From: Bacteroides helcogenes P 36-108
GTDB taxonomy: Bacteria > Bacteroidota > Bacteroidia > Bacteroidales > Bacteroidaceae
Direction: 5' to 3'
NCBI RefSeq assembly: GCF_000186225.1
Contig: NC_014933.1
Coordinates: 1,302,001-1,366,000, forward strand
Length of the DNA: 64,000 nucleotides
The translations under genes and the position numbers were made by a program. Positions 55,635-64,000 of the stretch are shown in pieces. The notes under the pieces were generated by a model. It had not been told where the DNA came from and ran no database searches. It saw only the letters and a list, made by a program, of their open reading frames with translations. Position 1 is the stretch's first letter; each line of letters starts with the position of its first letter.

Positions 55635-55928
55635 ATGGGAATTATTATTAAACCGTTAGTGACAGAGAAAATGACTGCAATTACTGATAAGGCAAACAAT
55701 CGTTTTGGCTTTATCGTGCGTCCTGGAGCTAATAAATTGGAGATTAAGAGCGAGGTTGAAGCCCTTTACAATGTTACGGTAGTTGATGTGAATACAATGA
55801 GGTATGCAGGCAAAAATAAAAGCCGTTATACTCGTGCGGGTATCATTAACGGACGTACAAATGCGTTCAAGAAAGCTATTGTTACGTTGAAAGAAGGAGA
55901 TACTATTGATTTTTATAGCAATATTTAA
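55635..55928 (+). CDS. rplW: 50S ribosomal protein L23
   Basis: 97 aa. [19 protein letters not shown] and [16 protein letters not shown] match L23, at the tunnel exit where trigger factor and SRP bind. GGAGG lies a few bases before the ATG. Confidence 0.98.
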   Translation: MGIIIKPLVTEKMTAITDKANNRFGFIVRPGANKLEIKSEVEALYNVTVVDVNTMRYAGKNKSRYTRAGIINGRTNAFKKAIVTLKEGDTIDFYSNI

Positions 55929-55933
55929 AAGAA

Positions 55934-56758
55934 ATGGCAGTACGTAAATTTAAGCCCACAACACCGGGGCAAAGACATAAAATTATTGGTACTTACGAAG
56001 AGATTACTGCACGAGTACCAGAAAAGTCTCTTGTATTTGGTAAGAAATCTTCAGGTGGTCGCAATAACACGGGTAAAATGACCATGCGTTATATTGGTGG
56101 CGGTAGTAAGAAGATTATTCGTATTATTGATTTCAAGAGAAATAAAGATGGTGTACCTGCAGTGGTTAAAACAATTGAATATGATCCGAATCGTTCGGCT
56201 CGTATTGCTCTGTTGTTTTATGTAGATGGAGAAAAGAGATATATTATTGCTCCCAATGGATTGCAAGTTGGTATGACTTTGATGTCGGGAGAGACTGCTG
56301 CTCCGGAAATCGGAAATGCTCTTCCTCTTCAGAATATTCCGGTCGGTACAGTAATTCATAATATAGAATTACGTCCGGGTCAAGGTGCTGCTTTGGTTCG
56401 CTCGGCTGGTAACTTCGCTCAGTTGACTTCGAGAGAAGGTAAATACTGTGTTATCAAGTTGCCTTCAGGTGAGGTTCGTCAGATCCTTAGTACATGTAAG
56501 GCTACTATTGGTAGTGTTGGTAACTCAGATCATGGATTGGAAAGTTCAGGTAAAGCTGGACGTTCTCGCTGGTTTGGACGTCGTCCGCGAAACCGTGGTG
56601 TTGTAATGAATCCGGTTGATCACCCAATGGGAGGTGGTGAAGGACGTGCTTCAGGAGGACACCCGAGATCTCGTAAGGGATTGTATGCTAAGGGACTTAA
56701 GACAAGAGCTCCGAAGAAACAGTCGTCTAAGTATATTATTGAGAGAAGAAAGAAGTAA
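55934..56758 (+). CDS. rplB: 50S ribosomal protein L2
   Basis: 274 aa. [20 protein letters not shown] and the conserved [14 protein letters not shown] with the His near the peptidyl transferase centre. Essential for subunit joining. Starts 5 nt after rplW. Confidence 0.99.
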   Translation: MAVRKFKPTTPGQRHKIIGTYEEITARVPEKSLVFGKKSSGGRNNTGKMTMRYIGGGSKKIIRIIDFKRNKDGVPAVVKTIEYDPNRSARIALLFYVDGEKRYIIAPNGLQVGMTLMSGETAAPEIGNALPLQNIPVGTVIHNIELRPGQGAALVRSAGNFAQLTSREGKYCVIKLPSGEVRQILSTCKATIGSVGNSDHGLESSGKAGRSRWFGRRPRNRGVVMNPVDHPMGGGEGRASGGHPRSRKGLYAKGLKTRAPKKQSSKYIIERRKK

Positions 56759-56778
56759 TCTGATTAATTGAGTAAATT

Positions 56779-57048
56779 ATGAGTCGTTCATTAAAAAAAG
56801 GTCCGTATATTAACGTTAAGCTTGAAAAGAAAGTACTTACCATGAATGAATCAGGTAAGAAAGTGGTAGTTAAGACTTGGGCCAGAGCTTCAATGATTTC
56901 GCCTGATTTTGTGGGGCATACTGTTGCAGTTCACAATGGAAATAAATTTATTCCTGTATATGTTACCGAAAATATGGTAGGACACAAGTTGGGCGAATTT
57001 GCTCCAACTCGTACATTCAGAGGACACGCTGGTAACAAGAAAAAATAA
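56779..57048 (+). CDS. rpsS: 30S ribosomal protein S19
   Basis: 89 aa. [38 protein letters not shown], and [18 protein letters not shown] are the standard S19 blocks. Confidence 0.99.
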   Translation: MSRSLKKGPYINVKLEKKVLTMNESGKKVVVKTWARASMISPDFVGHTVAVHNGNKFIPVYVTENMVGHKLGEFAPTRTFRGHAGNKKK

Positions 57049-57083
57049 AACAGGATTTATTGAAATAATAAAGTAATAATATA

Positions 57084-57494
57084 ATGGGAGCAAGAAAAAA
57101 AATATCGGCTGATAAAAGAAAAGAAGCCCTTAAAACCATGTATTTTGCGAAATTGCAAAATGTTCCTACTTCCCCTCGCAAAATGCGTCTCGTGGCTGAC
57201 ATGATTCGTGGGATGGAGGTGAACAGAGCCCTCGGCGTTCTGAAGTTTTCTTCAAAAGAAGCTGCCGCAAGAGTGGAAAAGTTGCTGCGCTCTGCAATTG
57301 CTAATTGGGAGCAGAAAAACGAACGTAAAGCTGAAAGTGGCGAGTTGTTCGTAACCAAGATTTTTGTTGATGGTGGTGCTACGCTCAAAAGAATGAGACC
57401 GGCTCCGCAGGGTAGAGGTTACAGAATTCGTAAACGTTCAAACCACGTAACGTTGTTCGTTGGTTCTAAAAGTAATAACGAAGATCAAAATTAA
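57084..57494 (+). CDS. rplV: 50S ribosomal protein L22
   Basis: 136 aa. Core [22 protein letters not shown] and the beta-hairpin [25 protein letters not shown] tunnel loop (read as [17 protein letters not shown]). Macrolide-relevant loop looks intact. rpsC follows after 5 nt. Confidence 0.99.
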   Translation: MGARKKISADKRKEALKTMYFAKLQNVPTSPRKMRLVADMIRGMEVNRALGVLKFSSKEAAARVEKLLRSAIANWEQKNERKAESGELFVTKIFVDGGATLKRMRPAPQGRGYRIRKRSNHVTLFVGSKSNNEDQN

Positions 57495-57499
57495 GGTAA

Positions 57500-58231
57500 A
57501 TGGGACAAAAAGTTAATCCAATAAGCAACCGTTTAGGAATTATCAGAGGATGGGATTCCAATTGGTATGGTGGAAAGAATTACGGCGATTCTCTGCTGGA
57601 AGATAGCAAGATTCGTAAATATTTGAATGCTCGTCTTGCAAAAGCCAGTGTTTCAAGAATTGTGATCGAACGTACACTGAAACTCGTGACTATTACCGTT
57701 TGTACAGCGCGTCCAGGTATCATTATCGGTAAAGGTGGCCAAGAAGTTGATAAGTTAAAGGAGGAGTTGAAGAAGGTCACTGATAAAGATATCCAGATTA
57801 ATATCTTCGAAGTTAAAAGACCTGAGTTGGACGCTGTTATTGTGGCTAACAACATCGCTCGCCAGGTTGAAGGTAAAATAGCCTACCGTCGTGCCATTAA
57901 GATGGCTATTGCCAATACAATGCGTATGGGTGCGGAAGGTATCAAGATTCAGATTTCAGGACGTTTGAATGGCGCAGAAATGGCTCGTTCTGAAATGTAT
58001 AAGGAAGGAAGAACCCCATTGCACACTTTCAGAGCAGATATTGACTACTGTCATGCAGAAGCATTGACGAAGGTTGGTCTTCTCGGTATTAAAGTTTGGA
58101 TTTGTAGAGGTGAAGTTTATGGTAAGAAGGAATTAGCTCCGAACTTTACGCAAAGCAAAGAAAGTGGTCGTGGAAGCAATAGCGGAAACAATGGCGGGAA
58201 GAACTTCAAAAGAAAGAAAAATAATCGCTAA
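57500..58231 (+). CDS. rpsC: 30S ribosomal protein S3
   Basis: 243 aa. KH domain with [15 protein letters not shown], then [13 protein letters not shown] and the C-terminal domain. The tail from about 220 is rich in Gly, Asn and Lys and looks disordered, as in other Bacteroidota. Confidence 0.99.
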   Translation: MGQKVNPISNRLGIIRGWDSNWYGGKNYGDSLLEDSKIRKYLNARLAKASVSRIVIERTLKLVTITVCTARPGIIIGKGGQEVDKLKEELKKVTDKDIQINIFEVKRPELDAVIVANNIARQVEGKIAYRRAIKMAIANTMRMGAEGIKIQISGRLNGAEMARSEMYKEGRTPLHTFRADIDYCHAEALTKVGLLGIKVWICRGEVYGKKELAPNFTQSKESGRGSNSGNNGGKNFKRKKNNR

Positions 58232-58252
58232 CGAATTTGATTTTTAGGAATT

Positions 58253-58687
58253 ATGTTACAACCGAAAAAAACAAAATTCAGAAGACAACAAAAAGGCCGT
58301 CAAAAAGGTAATGCCCAAAGAGGAAACCAGTTGGCTTTCGGTTCTTTTGGTATTAAGGCCTTGGAGACGAAATGGATTACAGGCCGTCAGATTGAAGCTG
58401 CACGTATTGCAGTGACAAGATATATGCAACGTCAAGGACAGATTTGGATTCGTATTTTTCCGGATAAACCTATTACAAGAAAGCCTGCTGATGTACGTAT
58501 GGGTAAAGGTAAAGGTGCTCCGGAAGGATTTGTTGCTCCTGTTACACCGGGTAGAATAATTATCGAAGCCGAAGGGGTATCTTATGAAATCGCAAAAGAA
58601 GCTTTGCGCTTAGCTGCACAAAAGCTTCCTATCACAACGAAATTTGTGGTAAGACGTGATTATGATATTCAAAATCAAAATGCGTAA
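58253..58687 (+). CDS. rplP: 50S ribosomal protein L16
   Basis: 144 aa. [40 protein letters not shown] and [12 protein letters not shown] are diagnostic; binds near the A site. rpmC starts 5 nt after it. Confidence 0.99.
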   Translation: MLQPKKTKFRRQQKGRQKGNAQRGNQLAFGSFGIKALETKWITGRQIEAARIAVTRYMQRQGQIWIRIFPDKPITRKPADVRMGKGKGAPEGFVAPVTPGRIIIEAEGVSYEIAKEALRLAAQKLPITTKFVVRRDYDIQNQNA

Positions 58688-58692
58688 GAAGT

Positions 58693-58890
58693 ATGAAAAT
58701 AGCAGAAATTAAAGAGATGCCTACCAATGATTTGGTAGAAAGAGTAGAAGCAGAAGTAGCTAACTATAACCAGATGGTTTTAAATCATTCTATTTCTCCT
58801 TTGGATAATCCTGCTCAAATCAAACAATTACGCAGGACTATTGCGCGTATGAAAACTGAATTACGCGAAAGAGAACTTAACAATAAATGA
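58693..58890 (+). CDS. rpmC: 50S ribosomal protein L29
   Basis: 65 aa, helical. [18 protein letters not shown] and the [16 protein letters not shown] helix match L29. Its stop overlaps the rpsQ start (ATGA). Confidence 0.97.
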   Translation: MKIAEIKEMPTNDLVERVEAEVANYNQMVLNHSISPLDNPAQIKQLRRTIARMKTELRERELNNK

Positions 58891-59156
58891 TGAGCTTGAT
58901 GGAAGCAAGAAATTTAAGAAAAGAAAGAACTGGGGTTGTGCTGAGTAATAAAATGGATAAAACCATTACGGTAGCAGCTAAGTTTAAAGAAAAACACCCC
59001 ATATATGGTAAATTCGTCAGTAAAACGAAGAAGTACCATGCTCATGATGAAAAGAATGAGTGCAATATCGGTGATACTGTACACATCATGGAAACTCGTC
59101 CTTTGAGCAAGACTAAGAGATGGAGATTGGTAGAAATAATTGAAAGAGCTAAGTAA
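58887..59156 (+). CDS. rpsQ: 30S ribosomal protein S17
   Basis: 89 aa from the ATG at 58887, in ATGA overlap with rpmC; the second codon is also [22 protein letters not shown] and [19 protein letters not shown] [17 protein letters not shown] are S17 blocks. Confidence 0.98.
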   Translation: MMSLMEARNLRKERTGVVLSNKMDKTITVAAKFKEKHPIYGKFVSKTKKYHAHDEKNECNIGDTVHIMETRPLSKTKRWRLVEIIERAK

Positions 59157-59158
59157 TT

Positions 59159-59524
59159 ATGATACAAGTAGAATCCAGACTTACAGTATGTGATAATAGC
59201 GGAGCAAAAGAGGCTCTCTGTATCCGCGTTTTGGGTGGTACAGGTCGTCGCTATGCTTCAGTTGGGGACGTGATTGTGGTTTCTGTAAAGAGCGTTATCC
59301 CTTCAAGTGATATTAAAAAAGGTGCAGTGTCTAAGGCTTTGATCGTACGTACTAAGAAAGAGATCCGTCGTGCTGACGGTTCTTATATACGTTTTGATGA
59401 TAATGCTTGCGTATTGTTGAATAATGCAGGTGAAATTAGAGGTAGTCGTATTTTCGGTCCAGTAGCTCGTGAACTTCGTGCTGCTAACATGAAAGTTGTG
59501 TCACTCGCTCCTGAAGTACTTTAA
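59159..59524 (+). CDS. rplN: 50S ribosomal protein L14
   Basis: 121 aa. [20 protein letters not shown], then [18 protein letters not shown] and [13 protein letters not shown]. Bridge protein between subunits and binding site of RsfS in other bacteria. Confidence 0.99.
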   Translation: MIQVESRLTVCDNSGAKEALCIRVLGGTGRRYASVGDVIVVSVKSVIPSSDIKKGAVSKALIVRTKKEIRRADGSYIRFDDNACVLLNNAGEIRGSRIFGPVARELRAANMKVVSLAPEVL

Positions 59525-59544
59525 TATTGTAAAAGATTTAAGTA

Positions 59545-59865
59545 ATGAGTAAATTACATATTAAAAAAGGCGATACAGTTTACGTAAATGCTGGTGAAGA
59601 CAAAGGTAAGACCGGTCGTGTGTTGAAGGTTCTTGTTGATAAAAACCGTGCAATTATTGAAGGTATCAACATGGTGTCTAAGAGCACAAAACCTAATGCA
59701 AAGAACCCGCAAGGTGGTATCGTGAAGCAAGAAGCTTCTATCCATTTGTCAAACTTGAATCCGGTTGATCCAAAAACTGGCAAAGCAACGCGTGTTGGTA
59801 GAAAAGTAAGTGCCGATGGCACTTTAGTGCGTTATTCTAAAAAAACAGGAGAGGAGATTAAGTAA
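59545..59865 (+). CDS. rplX: 50S ribosomal protein L24
   Basis: 106 aa. KOW domain at the N-terminus ([20 protein letters not shown]) and [17 protein letters not shown]. Starts assembly of the 50S subunit. The stop overlaps the rplE start (TAATG). Confidence 0.98.
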   Translation: MSKLHIKKGDTVYVNAGEDKGKTGRVLKVLVDKNRAIIEGINMVSKSTKPNAKNPQGGIVKQEASIHLSNLNPVDPKTGKATRVGRKVSADGTLVRYSKKTGEEIK

Positions 59866-60422
59866 TGAGTAATACTGCTAGCCTTAAGAAAGAATATGCA
59901 GAGCGCATTGCGCCTGCATTGAAATCACAGTTCCAGTATTCTTCTTCGATGCAGATACCCGTACTTAAGAAGATTGTTATCAATCAGGGATTAGGTATGG
60001 CCGTTGCTGACAAGAAGATTATCGAAGTGGCAATTAATGAAATGACTGCTATCACGGGTCAAAAAGCGGTGGCGACCATTTCTCGTAAAGATATTGCAAA
60101 CTTTAAGTTGCGTAAAAAAATGCCGATTGGTGTTATGGTGACTTTGCGTCGTGAGAGAATGTATGAATTCCTTGAAAAATTAGTTCGTGTTGCTCTTCCT
60201 CGTATTCGTGACTTCAAAGGCATTGAAAGTAAGTTCGATGGTAAGGGTAATTATACCCTTGGTATTCAGGAACAAATCATTTTCCCTGAAATTAATATCG
60301 ATAGTATTACCAGAATTCTCGGAATGAATATTACCTTTGTAACTTCTGCACAAACAGATGAAGAAGGTTATGCCTTGTTGAAAGAATTCGGTTTACCGTT
60401 TAAGAATGCTAAAAAAGATTGA
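59865..60422 (+). CDS. rplE: 50S ribosomal protein L5
   Basis: 185 aa. [35 protein letters not shown] and [20 protein letters not shown] match L5, which binds 5S rRNA. rpsN follows after 6 nt. Confidence 0.99.
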   Translation: MSNTASLKKEYAERIAPALKSQFQYSSSMQIPVLKKIVINQGLGMAVADKKIIEVAINEMTAITGQKAVATISRKDIANFKLRKKMPIGVMVTLRRERMYEFLEKLVRVALPRIRDFKGIESKFDGKGNYTLGIQEQIIFPEINIDSITRILGMNITFVTSAQTDEEGYALLKEFGLPFKNAKKD

Positions 60423-60428
60423 TAAATT

Positions 60429-60728
60429 ATGGCAAAAGAATCAATGAAAGCACGTGAAGTAAAACGTGCTAAATTAGTAGCCAAATATGCCGGGAAGAGA
60501 GCTGCATTAAAAGAAATCATTAGAATAGGTGATCCTGCTGATGCTTTTGAAGCAGCACAGAAACTTCAAAAACTGCCTAAGAATTCTAATCCGATTCGCA
60601 TGCACAATCGTTGCAAGCTGACGGGACGTCCGAAGGGATATATTCGTCAATTTGGCGTTTCTAGAATTCAGTTCCGTGAAATGGCCTCTAATGGTCTTAT
60701 TCCCGGTGTAAAAAAAGCAAGCTGGTAA
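60429..60728 (+). CDS. rpsN: 30S ribosomal protein S14 (zinc-free form)
   Basis: 99 aa, the long S14 form: the core [20 protein letters not shown] lacks the CxxC pairs of the zinc-binding short form. A 50-nt gap follows before rpsH. Confidence 0.98.
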   Translation: MAKESMKAREVKRAKLVAKYAGKRAALKEIIRIGDPADAFEAAQKLQKLPKNSNPIRMHNRCKLTGRPKGYIRQFGVSRIQFREMASNGLIPGVKKASW

Positions 60729-60781
60729 TTTTGTTTTTTAAATATTGTCAGGGAAGGCCTGATTAATTTAATTTATTTTAT

Positions 60782-61177
60782 ATGACTGATCCAATAGCAG
60801 ATTATTTGACGAGGTTGCGGAACGCTATTCAAGCAAAGCACAGAGTTGTGGAAGTTCCGGCTTCAAATTTGAAAAAAGAAATCACTAAGATTCTTTTTGA
60901 AAAAGGCTACATTCTTAATTATAAGTTTGTAGAAGATGGTCCCCAAGGCACAATTAAGGTTGCTTTGAAGTATGATCCAGTTAACAAGGTTAACGCTATC
61001 AAGAAACTAGAGAGAATTTCTTCTCCAGGTTTACGTCAATATACTGGTTATAAAGACATGCCGCGTGTTATTAATGGTTTGGGTATTGCTATAATATCTA
61101 CTTCCAAAGGTGTAATGACTAACAAAGAAGCTGCTGAACTGAAGATTGGTGGTGAAGTTTTGTGTTATGTATATTAA
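60782..61177 (+). CDS. rpsH: 30S ribosomal protein S8
   Basis: 131 aa. TDPIADYLTRLRNAIQAKH and the C-terminal GLGIAIISTSKGVMTNKEA block. Known in E. coli to repress the spc operon by binding its mRNA; untested here. rplF follows 16 nt on, preceded by AGGAGG. Confidence 0.98.
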   Translation: MTDPIADYLTRLRNAIQAKHRVVEVPASNLKKEITKILFEKGYILNYKFVEDGPQGTIKVALKYDPVNKVNAIKKLERISSPGLRQYTGYKDMPRVINGLGIAIISTSKGVMTNKEAAELKIGGEVLCYVY

Positions 61178-61193
61178 TTAGGAGGAAATAGCA

Positions 61194-61763
61194 ATGTCTA
61201 GAATAGGAAAATTACCCATTAGTGTTCCCGCCGGAGTAACAGTTACTCTAAAGGATGATGTGGTTACCGTTAAGGGACCCAAAGGCGAATTGAGTCAATA
61301 TGTAAATCCTGCTATCAATGTTGCCATCGAAGAAGGTCATATTGTTCTGTCTGAGAATGAAAATGCAATGCAAGATAATCCAAAGCAGAAGCATGCATTC
61401 CATGGTTTATATCGTTCATTGGTACATAATATGGTTATTGGTGTATCTGAAGGATATAAAAAAGAGTTGGAGCTTGTTGGTGTCGGTTATCGTGCTTCTA
61501 ACCAAGGTAATATCATTGAATTGGCTTTAGGTTATACTCATAATATCTTTATACAGTTACCTCCTGAAGTGAAGGTTGAGACTAAGTCTGAAAGAAATAA
61601 AAATCCTCTTATCATTTTAGAATCTTGTGATAAGCAATTACTTGGTCAAATTTGCTCTAAAATACGTTCTTTCCGTAAGCCTGAACCGTATAAGGGTAAG
61701 GGTATTAAGTTTGTTGGCGAAGAAATTCGTAGAAAGTCTGGTAAATCAGCTGGTGCTAAATAA
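61194..61763 (+). CDS. rplF: 50S ribosomal protein L6
   Basis: 189 aa. SRIGKLPISVPAGVTVTL, VKGPKGELS and PEPYKGKGIKFVGEEIRRK are diagnostic. It has AGGAGG 8 bases before the ATG, one of the few strong SD sites in the block. Confidence 0.99.
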   Translation: MSRIGKLPISVPAGVTVTLKDDVVTVKGPKGELSQYVNPAINVAIEEGHIVLSENENAMQDNPKQKHAFHGLYRSLVHNMVIGVSEGYKKELELVGVGYRASNQGNIIELALGYTHNIFIQLPPEVKVETKSERNKNPLIILESCDKQLLGQICSKIRSFRKPEPYKGKGIKFVGEEIRRKSGKSAGAK

Positions 61764-61783
61764 TTATTTAAATTGATAGTATT

Positions 61784-62128
61784 ATGACAACAAAAATAGA
61801 AAGACGAATTAAAATCAAATATAGAGTACGCAATAAAATTTCAGGTTCTACTGAATGCCCGCGTATGAGTGTATTTAGAAGCAATAAGCAAATTTATGTT
61901 CAAATTATCGATGATTTGTCCGGTAAGACCTTGGCTGCTGCTTCTTCATTGGGTATGGCTGAAAAAATGCCTAAGAAAGAGCAAGCAGCTAAAGTGGGTG
62001 AACTGATTGCAAAAAAAGCTCAGGAAGCAGGTATTACTACTGTTGTTTTCGACCGTAATGGTTACTTGTATCATGGGAGAGTAAAAGAAGTAGCTGATGC
62101 TGCTCGTAACGGTGGACTTAAATTTTAA
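61784..62128 (+). CDS. rplR: 50S ribosomal protein L18
   Basis: 114 aa. [38 protein letters not shown] and [24 protein letters not shown] end ([15 protein letters not shown]). Binds 5S rRNA with L5. rpsE follows after 5 nt. Confidence 0.98.
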   Translation: MTTKIERRIKIKYRVRNKISGSTECPRMSVFRSNKQIYVQIIDDLSGKTLAAASSLGMAEKMPKKEQAAKVGELIAKKAQEAGITTVVFDRNGYLYHGRVKEVADAARNGGLKF

Positions 62129-62133
62129 TCATT

Positions 62134-62652
62134 ATGGCAGGACTTAATAATAGAGTTAAGATTACAAACGATATAGAGCTGAAAGATAGATTAGTTGCTA
62201 TTAATCGTGTAACCAAAGTAACCAAGGGTGGTAGGACTTTTAGTTTCTCTGCTATTGTGGTAGTAGGAAATGAAGAAGGTATTATCGGTTGGGGGCTTGG
62301 CAAAGCTGGCGAAGTAACTGCCGCTATTGCTAAGGGTGTTGAATCTGCAAAGAAGAACCTGACTAAAGTACCTGTACTGAAAGGTACGGTTCCTCACGAA
62401 CAGTCTGCTAAGTTCGGTGGTGCTGAAGTATTCATTAAACCTGCCTCTCACGGTACTGGTGTTGTAGCAGGTGGAGCAATGCGCGCAGTGCTTGAAAGCG
62501 TTGGTGTAACAGATGTTTTGGCTAAGTCAAAAGGTTCTTCCAACCCGCACAACTTGGTGAAAGCTACTATCTTGGCATTAAGTGAAATGCGCGATGCTCG
62601 TATGGTTGCTCAAAACAGAGGAGTTAGTATGGAAAAAGTATTTAGAGGATAA
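62134..62652 (+). CDS. rpsE: 30S ribosomal protein S5
   Basis: 172 aa. [37 protein letters not shown] and [20 protein letters not shown] are the standard blocks; decoding-fidelity protein. Confidence 0.99.
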   Translation: MAGLNNRVKITNDIELKDRLVAINRVTKVTKGGRTFSFSAIVVVGNEEGIIGWGLGKAGEVTAAIAKGVESAKKNLTKVPVLKGTVPHEQSAKFGGAEVFIKPASHGTGVVAGGAMRAVLESVGVTDVLAKSKGSSNPHNLVKATILALSEMRDARMVAQNRGVSMEKVFRG

Positions 62653-62663
62653 GGAGGAAGAAT

Positions 62664-62840
62664 ATGTCGACTATAAAGATTAAACAAGTTAAAAGTAGAA
62701 TTGGTGCTCCTGCTGATCAAAAGAGAACTCTCGATGCACTGGGACTTCATAAGTTGAATCGTGTGGTTGAACACGAATGTACTCCTTCAATTCTTGGAAT
62801 GGTGGATAAGGTTAAACACTTGGTTACCATTGTTAAGTAA
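62664..62840 (+). CDS. rpmD: 50S ribosomal protein L30
   Basis: 58 aa, found by reading the gap between rpsE and rplO. The peptide begins MSTIKIKQVKSRIGAPADQK and contains RTLDALGLHKLNRVVEH and the end MVDKVKHLVTIVK, all L30-like. AAGGAGG lies 7 bases before the ATG at 62664. Confidence 0.96.
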   Translation: MSTIKIKQVKSRIGAPADQKRTLDALGLHKLNRVVEHECTPSILGMVDKVKHLVTIVK

Positions 62841-62870
62841 TTATTTGTTGAATATAAAACGAATTACAAT

Positions 62871-63317
62871 ATGAACTTAAGTAATTTAAAACCTGCAGAG
62901 GGATCTACTAAAACAAGAAAGAGAATCGGACGTGGTCCGGGTTCTGGCTTGGGAGGTACTTCTACCAGAGGTCATAAAGGAGCTAAATCAAGATCTGGAT
63001 ACTCTAAGAAAATCGGTTTTGAAGGTGGTCAGATGCCTCTTCAACGTCGTGTTCCTAAGTTTGGCTTTAAAAATATCAATCGCGTAGAGTATAAGGCCAT
63101 CAACTTGGATACAATTCAGAAACTGGCCGAAGATAAGAATTTGCAAACTGTAGGTATCAATGACTTCATCACTGCCGGTTTCATTTCTGCAAGCCAGTTG
63201 GTAAAAGTATTAGGTAACGGAACTTTGACTGCTAAGTTGGATGTACAAGCACATGCATTTTCTAAGACTGCTGTTGCTGCCATCGAAGCTGCTGGTGGAC
63301 AAGTAGTAAAACTCTAA
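62871..63317 (+). CDS. rplO: 50S ribosomal protein L15
   Basis: 148 aa. MNLSNLKPAEGSTKTRKRIG, GRGPGSGLGGTSTRGHKGAK and GFEGGQMPLQRRVPKFGF are diagnostic. Followed by secY after 5 nt. Confidence 0.99.
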   Translation: MNLSNLKPAEGSTKTRKRIGRGPGSGLGGTSTRGHKGAKSRSGYSKKIGFEGGQMPLQRRVPKFGFKNINRVEYKAINLDTIQKLAEDKNLQTVGINDFITAGFISASQLVKVLGNGTLTAKLDVQAHAFSKTAVAAIEAAGGQVVKL

Positions 63318-63322
63318 TTCGA

Positions 63323-64000
63323 TGAGAAAAGCTATTGAAACATTAAAGAATATATGGAAAATTGAGGATCTGAGACAACGGATCCTCATTACCATATTGT
63401 TTGTGGCAATTTACCGTTTCGGTTCGTATGTTGTATTGCCGGGTATTAATCCGGCAATGTTGACACAATTGCATCAACAAACAAGCGAGGGTCTTTTAGC
63501 CTTGTTAAACATGTTTTCTGGAGGAGCATTCTCTAATGCATCTATTTTTGCATTAGGTATTATGCCTTATATCTCCGCTTCCATTGTGATTCAGTTGCTA
63601 GGTATTGCGGTACCGTATTTCCAGAAATTGCAACGTGAAGGTGAGAGCGGTAGAAGAAAAATGAACCAGTATACTCGTTATTTGACGATTATTATTTTGT
63701 TGGTTCAAGCTCCTTCTTATTTGCTCAATCTTAAAATGCAGGCTGGTCCTTCCTTAAATGCTTCATTAGATTGGACTCTGTTTATGCTTACTTCTACCAT
63801 TATATTGGCGGCTGGAAGTATGTTTATTTTGTGGCTTGGTGAGAGAATTACAGACAAGGGAATTGGTAATGGTATCTCTTTGATTATCATGGTAGGTATT
63901 ATTGCACGTTTACCTCAATCTTTGTTTCAGGAGTTGATTTCTCGTGTGACTGATAAGACTGGTGGTTTGGTGATGTTTTTGATTGAACTTGTAGTCTTGT
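63323..64000 (+). CDS. secY: Preprotein translocase subunit SecY, 3' part outside window
   Basis: The first 226 codons. Starts MRKAIETLKNIWKIEDLRQR, with the first membrane helix around FVAIYRFGSYVVLPGI and the plug region NMFSGGAFSNASIFALGIM. EGESGRRKMNQYTRY is a conserved cytoplasmic loop. It is the main channel of the Sec translocon, in the usual place after rplO. The frame is open to the window edge. Confidence 0.97.

Overview
The window comes from a member of the genus Bacteroides or a close relative. Promoters fit the Bacteroidota pattern (TTTG, about 19-21 bases, TAnnTTTG). Most genes lack a strong Shine-Dalgarno site. There is a hybrid two-component regulator, an RteC-family gene and several surface-type lipoproteins with acidic residues after the lipid-bearing Cys. 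The species cannot be assigned from the sequence alone.

Layout. (1) 1-2030, minus strand: an operon of three lipoproteins. The middle one joins a BACON-like domain to a MACPF (membrane-attack/perforin) domain, the architecture class of Bacteroidales secreted antimicrobial toxins. Upstream, 2394-3334 is non-coding and contains a structured minus-strand RNA candidate. (2) 3335-10412: a hybrid two-component system beside a PA14-containing GH31 alpha-glycosidase (likely alpha-xylosidase), with no SusC/SusD in view. (3) 10558-15232: housekeeping and miscellaneous genes (methyltransferase-like, cobalamin adenosyltransferase, DUF2795, RecQ-like helicase, GNAT). The GNAT gene is preceded by a roughly 220-nt leader or small RNA with its own promoter and terminator. 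(4) About 15.3-22.45 kb: an accessory block between a tRNA-Ser(CGA) gene and a partial copy of its 3' end. It carries an exported RpiB-like protein, a metallo-beta-lactamase-fold hydrolase, a TSUP transporter, a YqhD-type aldehyde reductase and an AraC regulator. It ends with an rteC gene and a tyrosine integrase gene that were truncated against each other. Two promoters in the block share the same 22-bp direct-repeat operator at the same distance from the -7 box, so the AraC protein probably controls both. (5) 22.6-35.4 kb: core genes (outer-membrane barrel, priA, LMW phosphatase, 7TM-HD phosphodiesterase, gltX, waaA, gamma-carbonic anhydrase, pepP). (6) 35.6 kb to the right edge: the translation/transcription supercluster. 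It runs rpsU-xer-raiA, three tRNAs, tuf, tRNA-Trp, secE, nusG, rplKAJL, rpoBC, a DUF3467 gene, rpsL, rpsG, fusA, then the S10 and spc operons to a secY cut by the window edge.

How it works together. The right half is one long co-directional block that builds ribosomes, RNA polymerase and the Sec translocon, punctuated by hairpins (rplL/rpoB, after rpoC, fusA/rpsJ). The left half is accessory: a probable antagonism operon, a glycan-sensing regulator with its enzyme, and a probable aldehyde or redox stress regulon on the remains of an integrative element.
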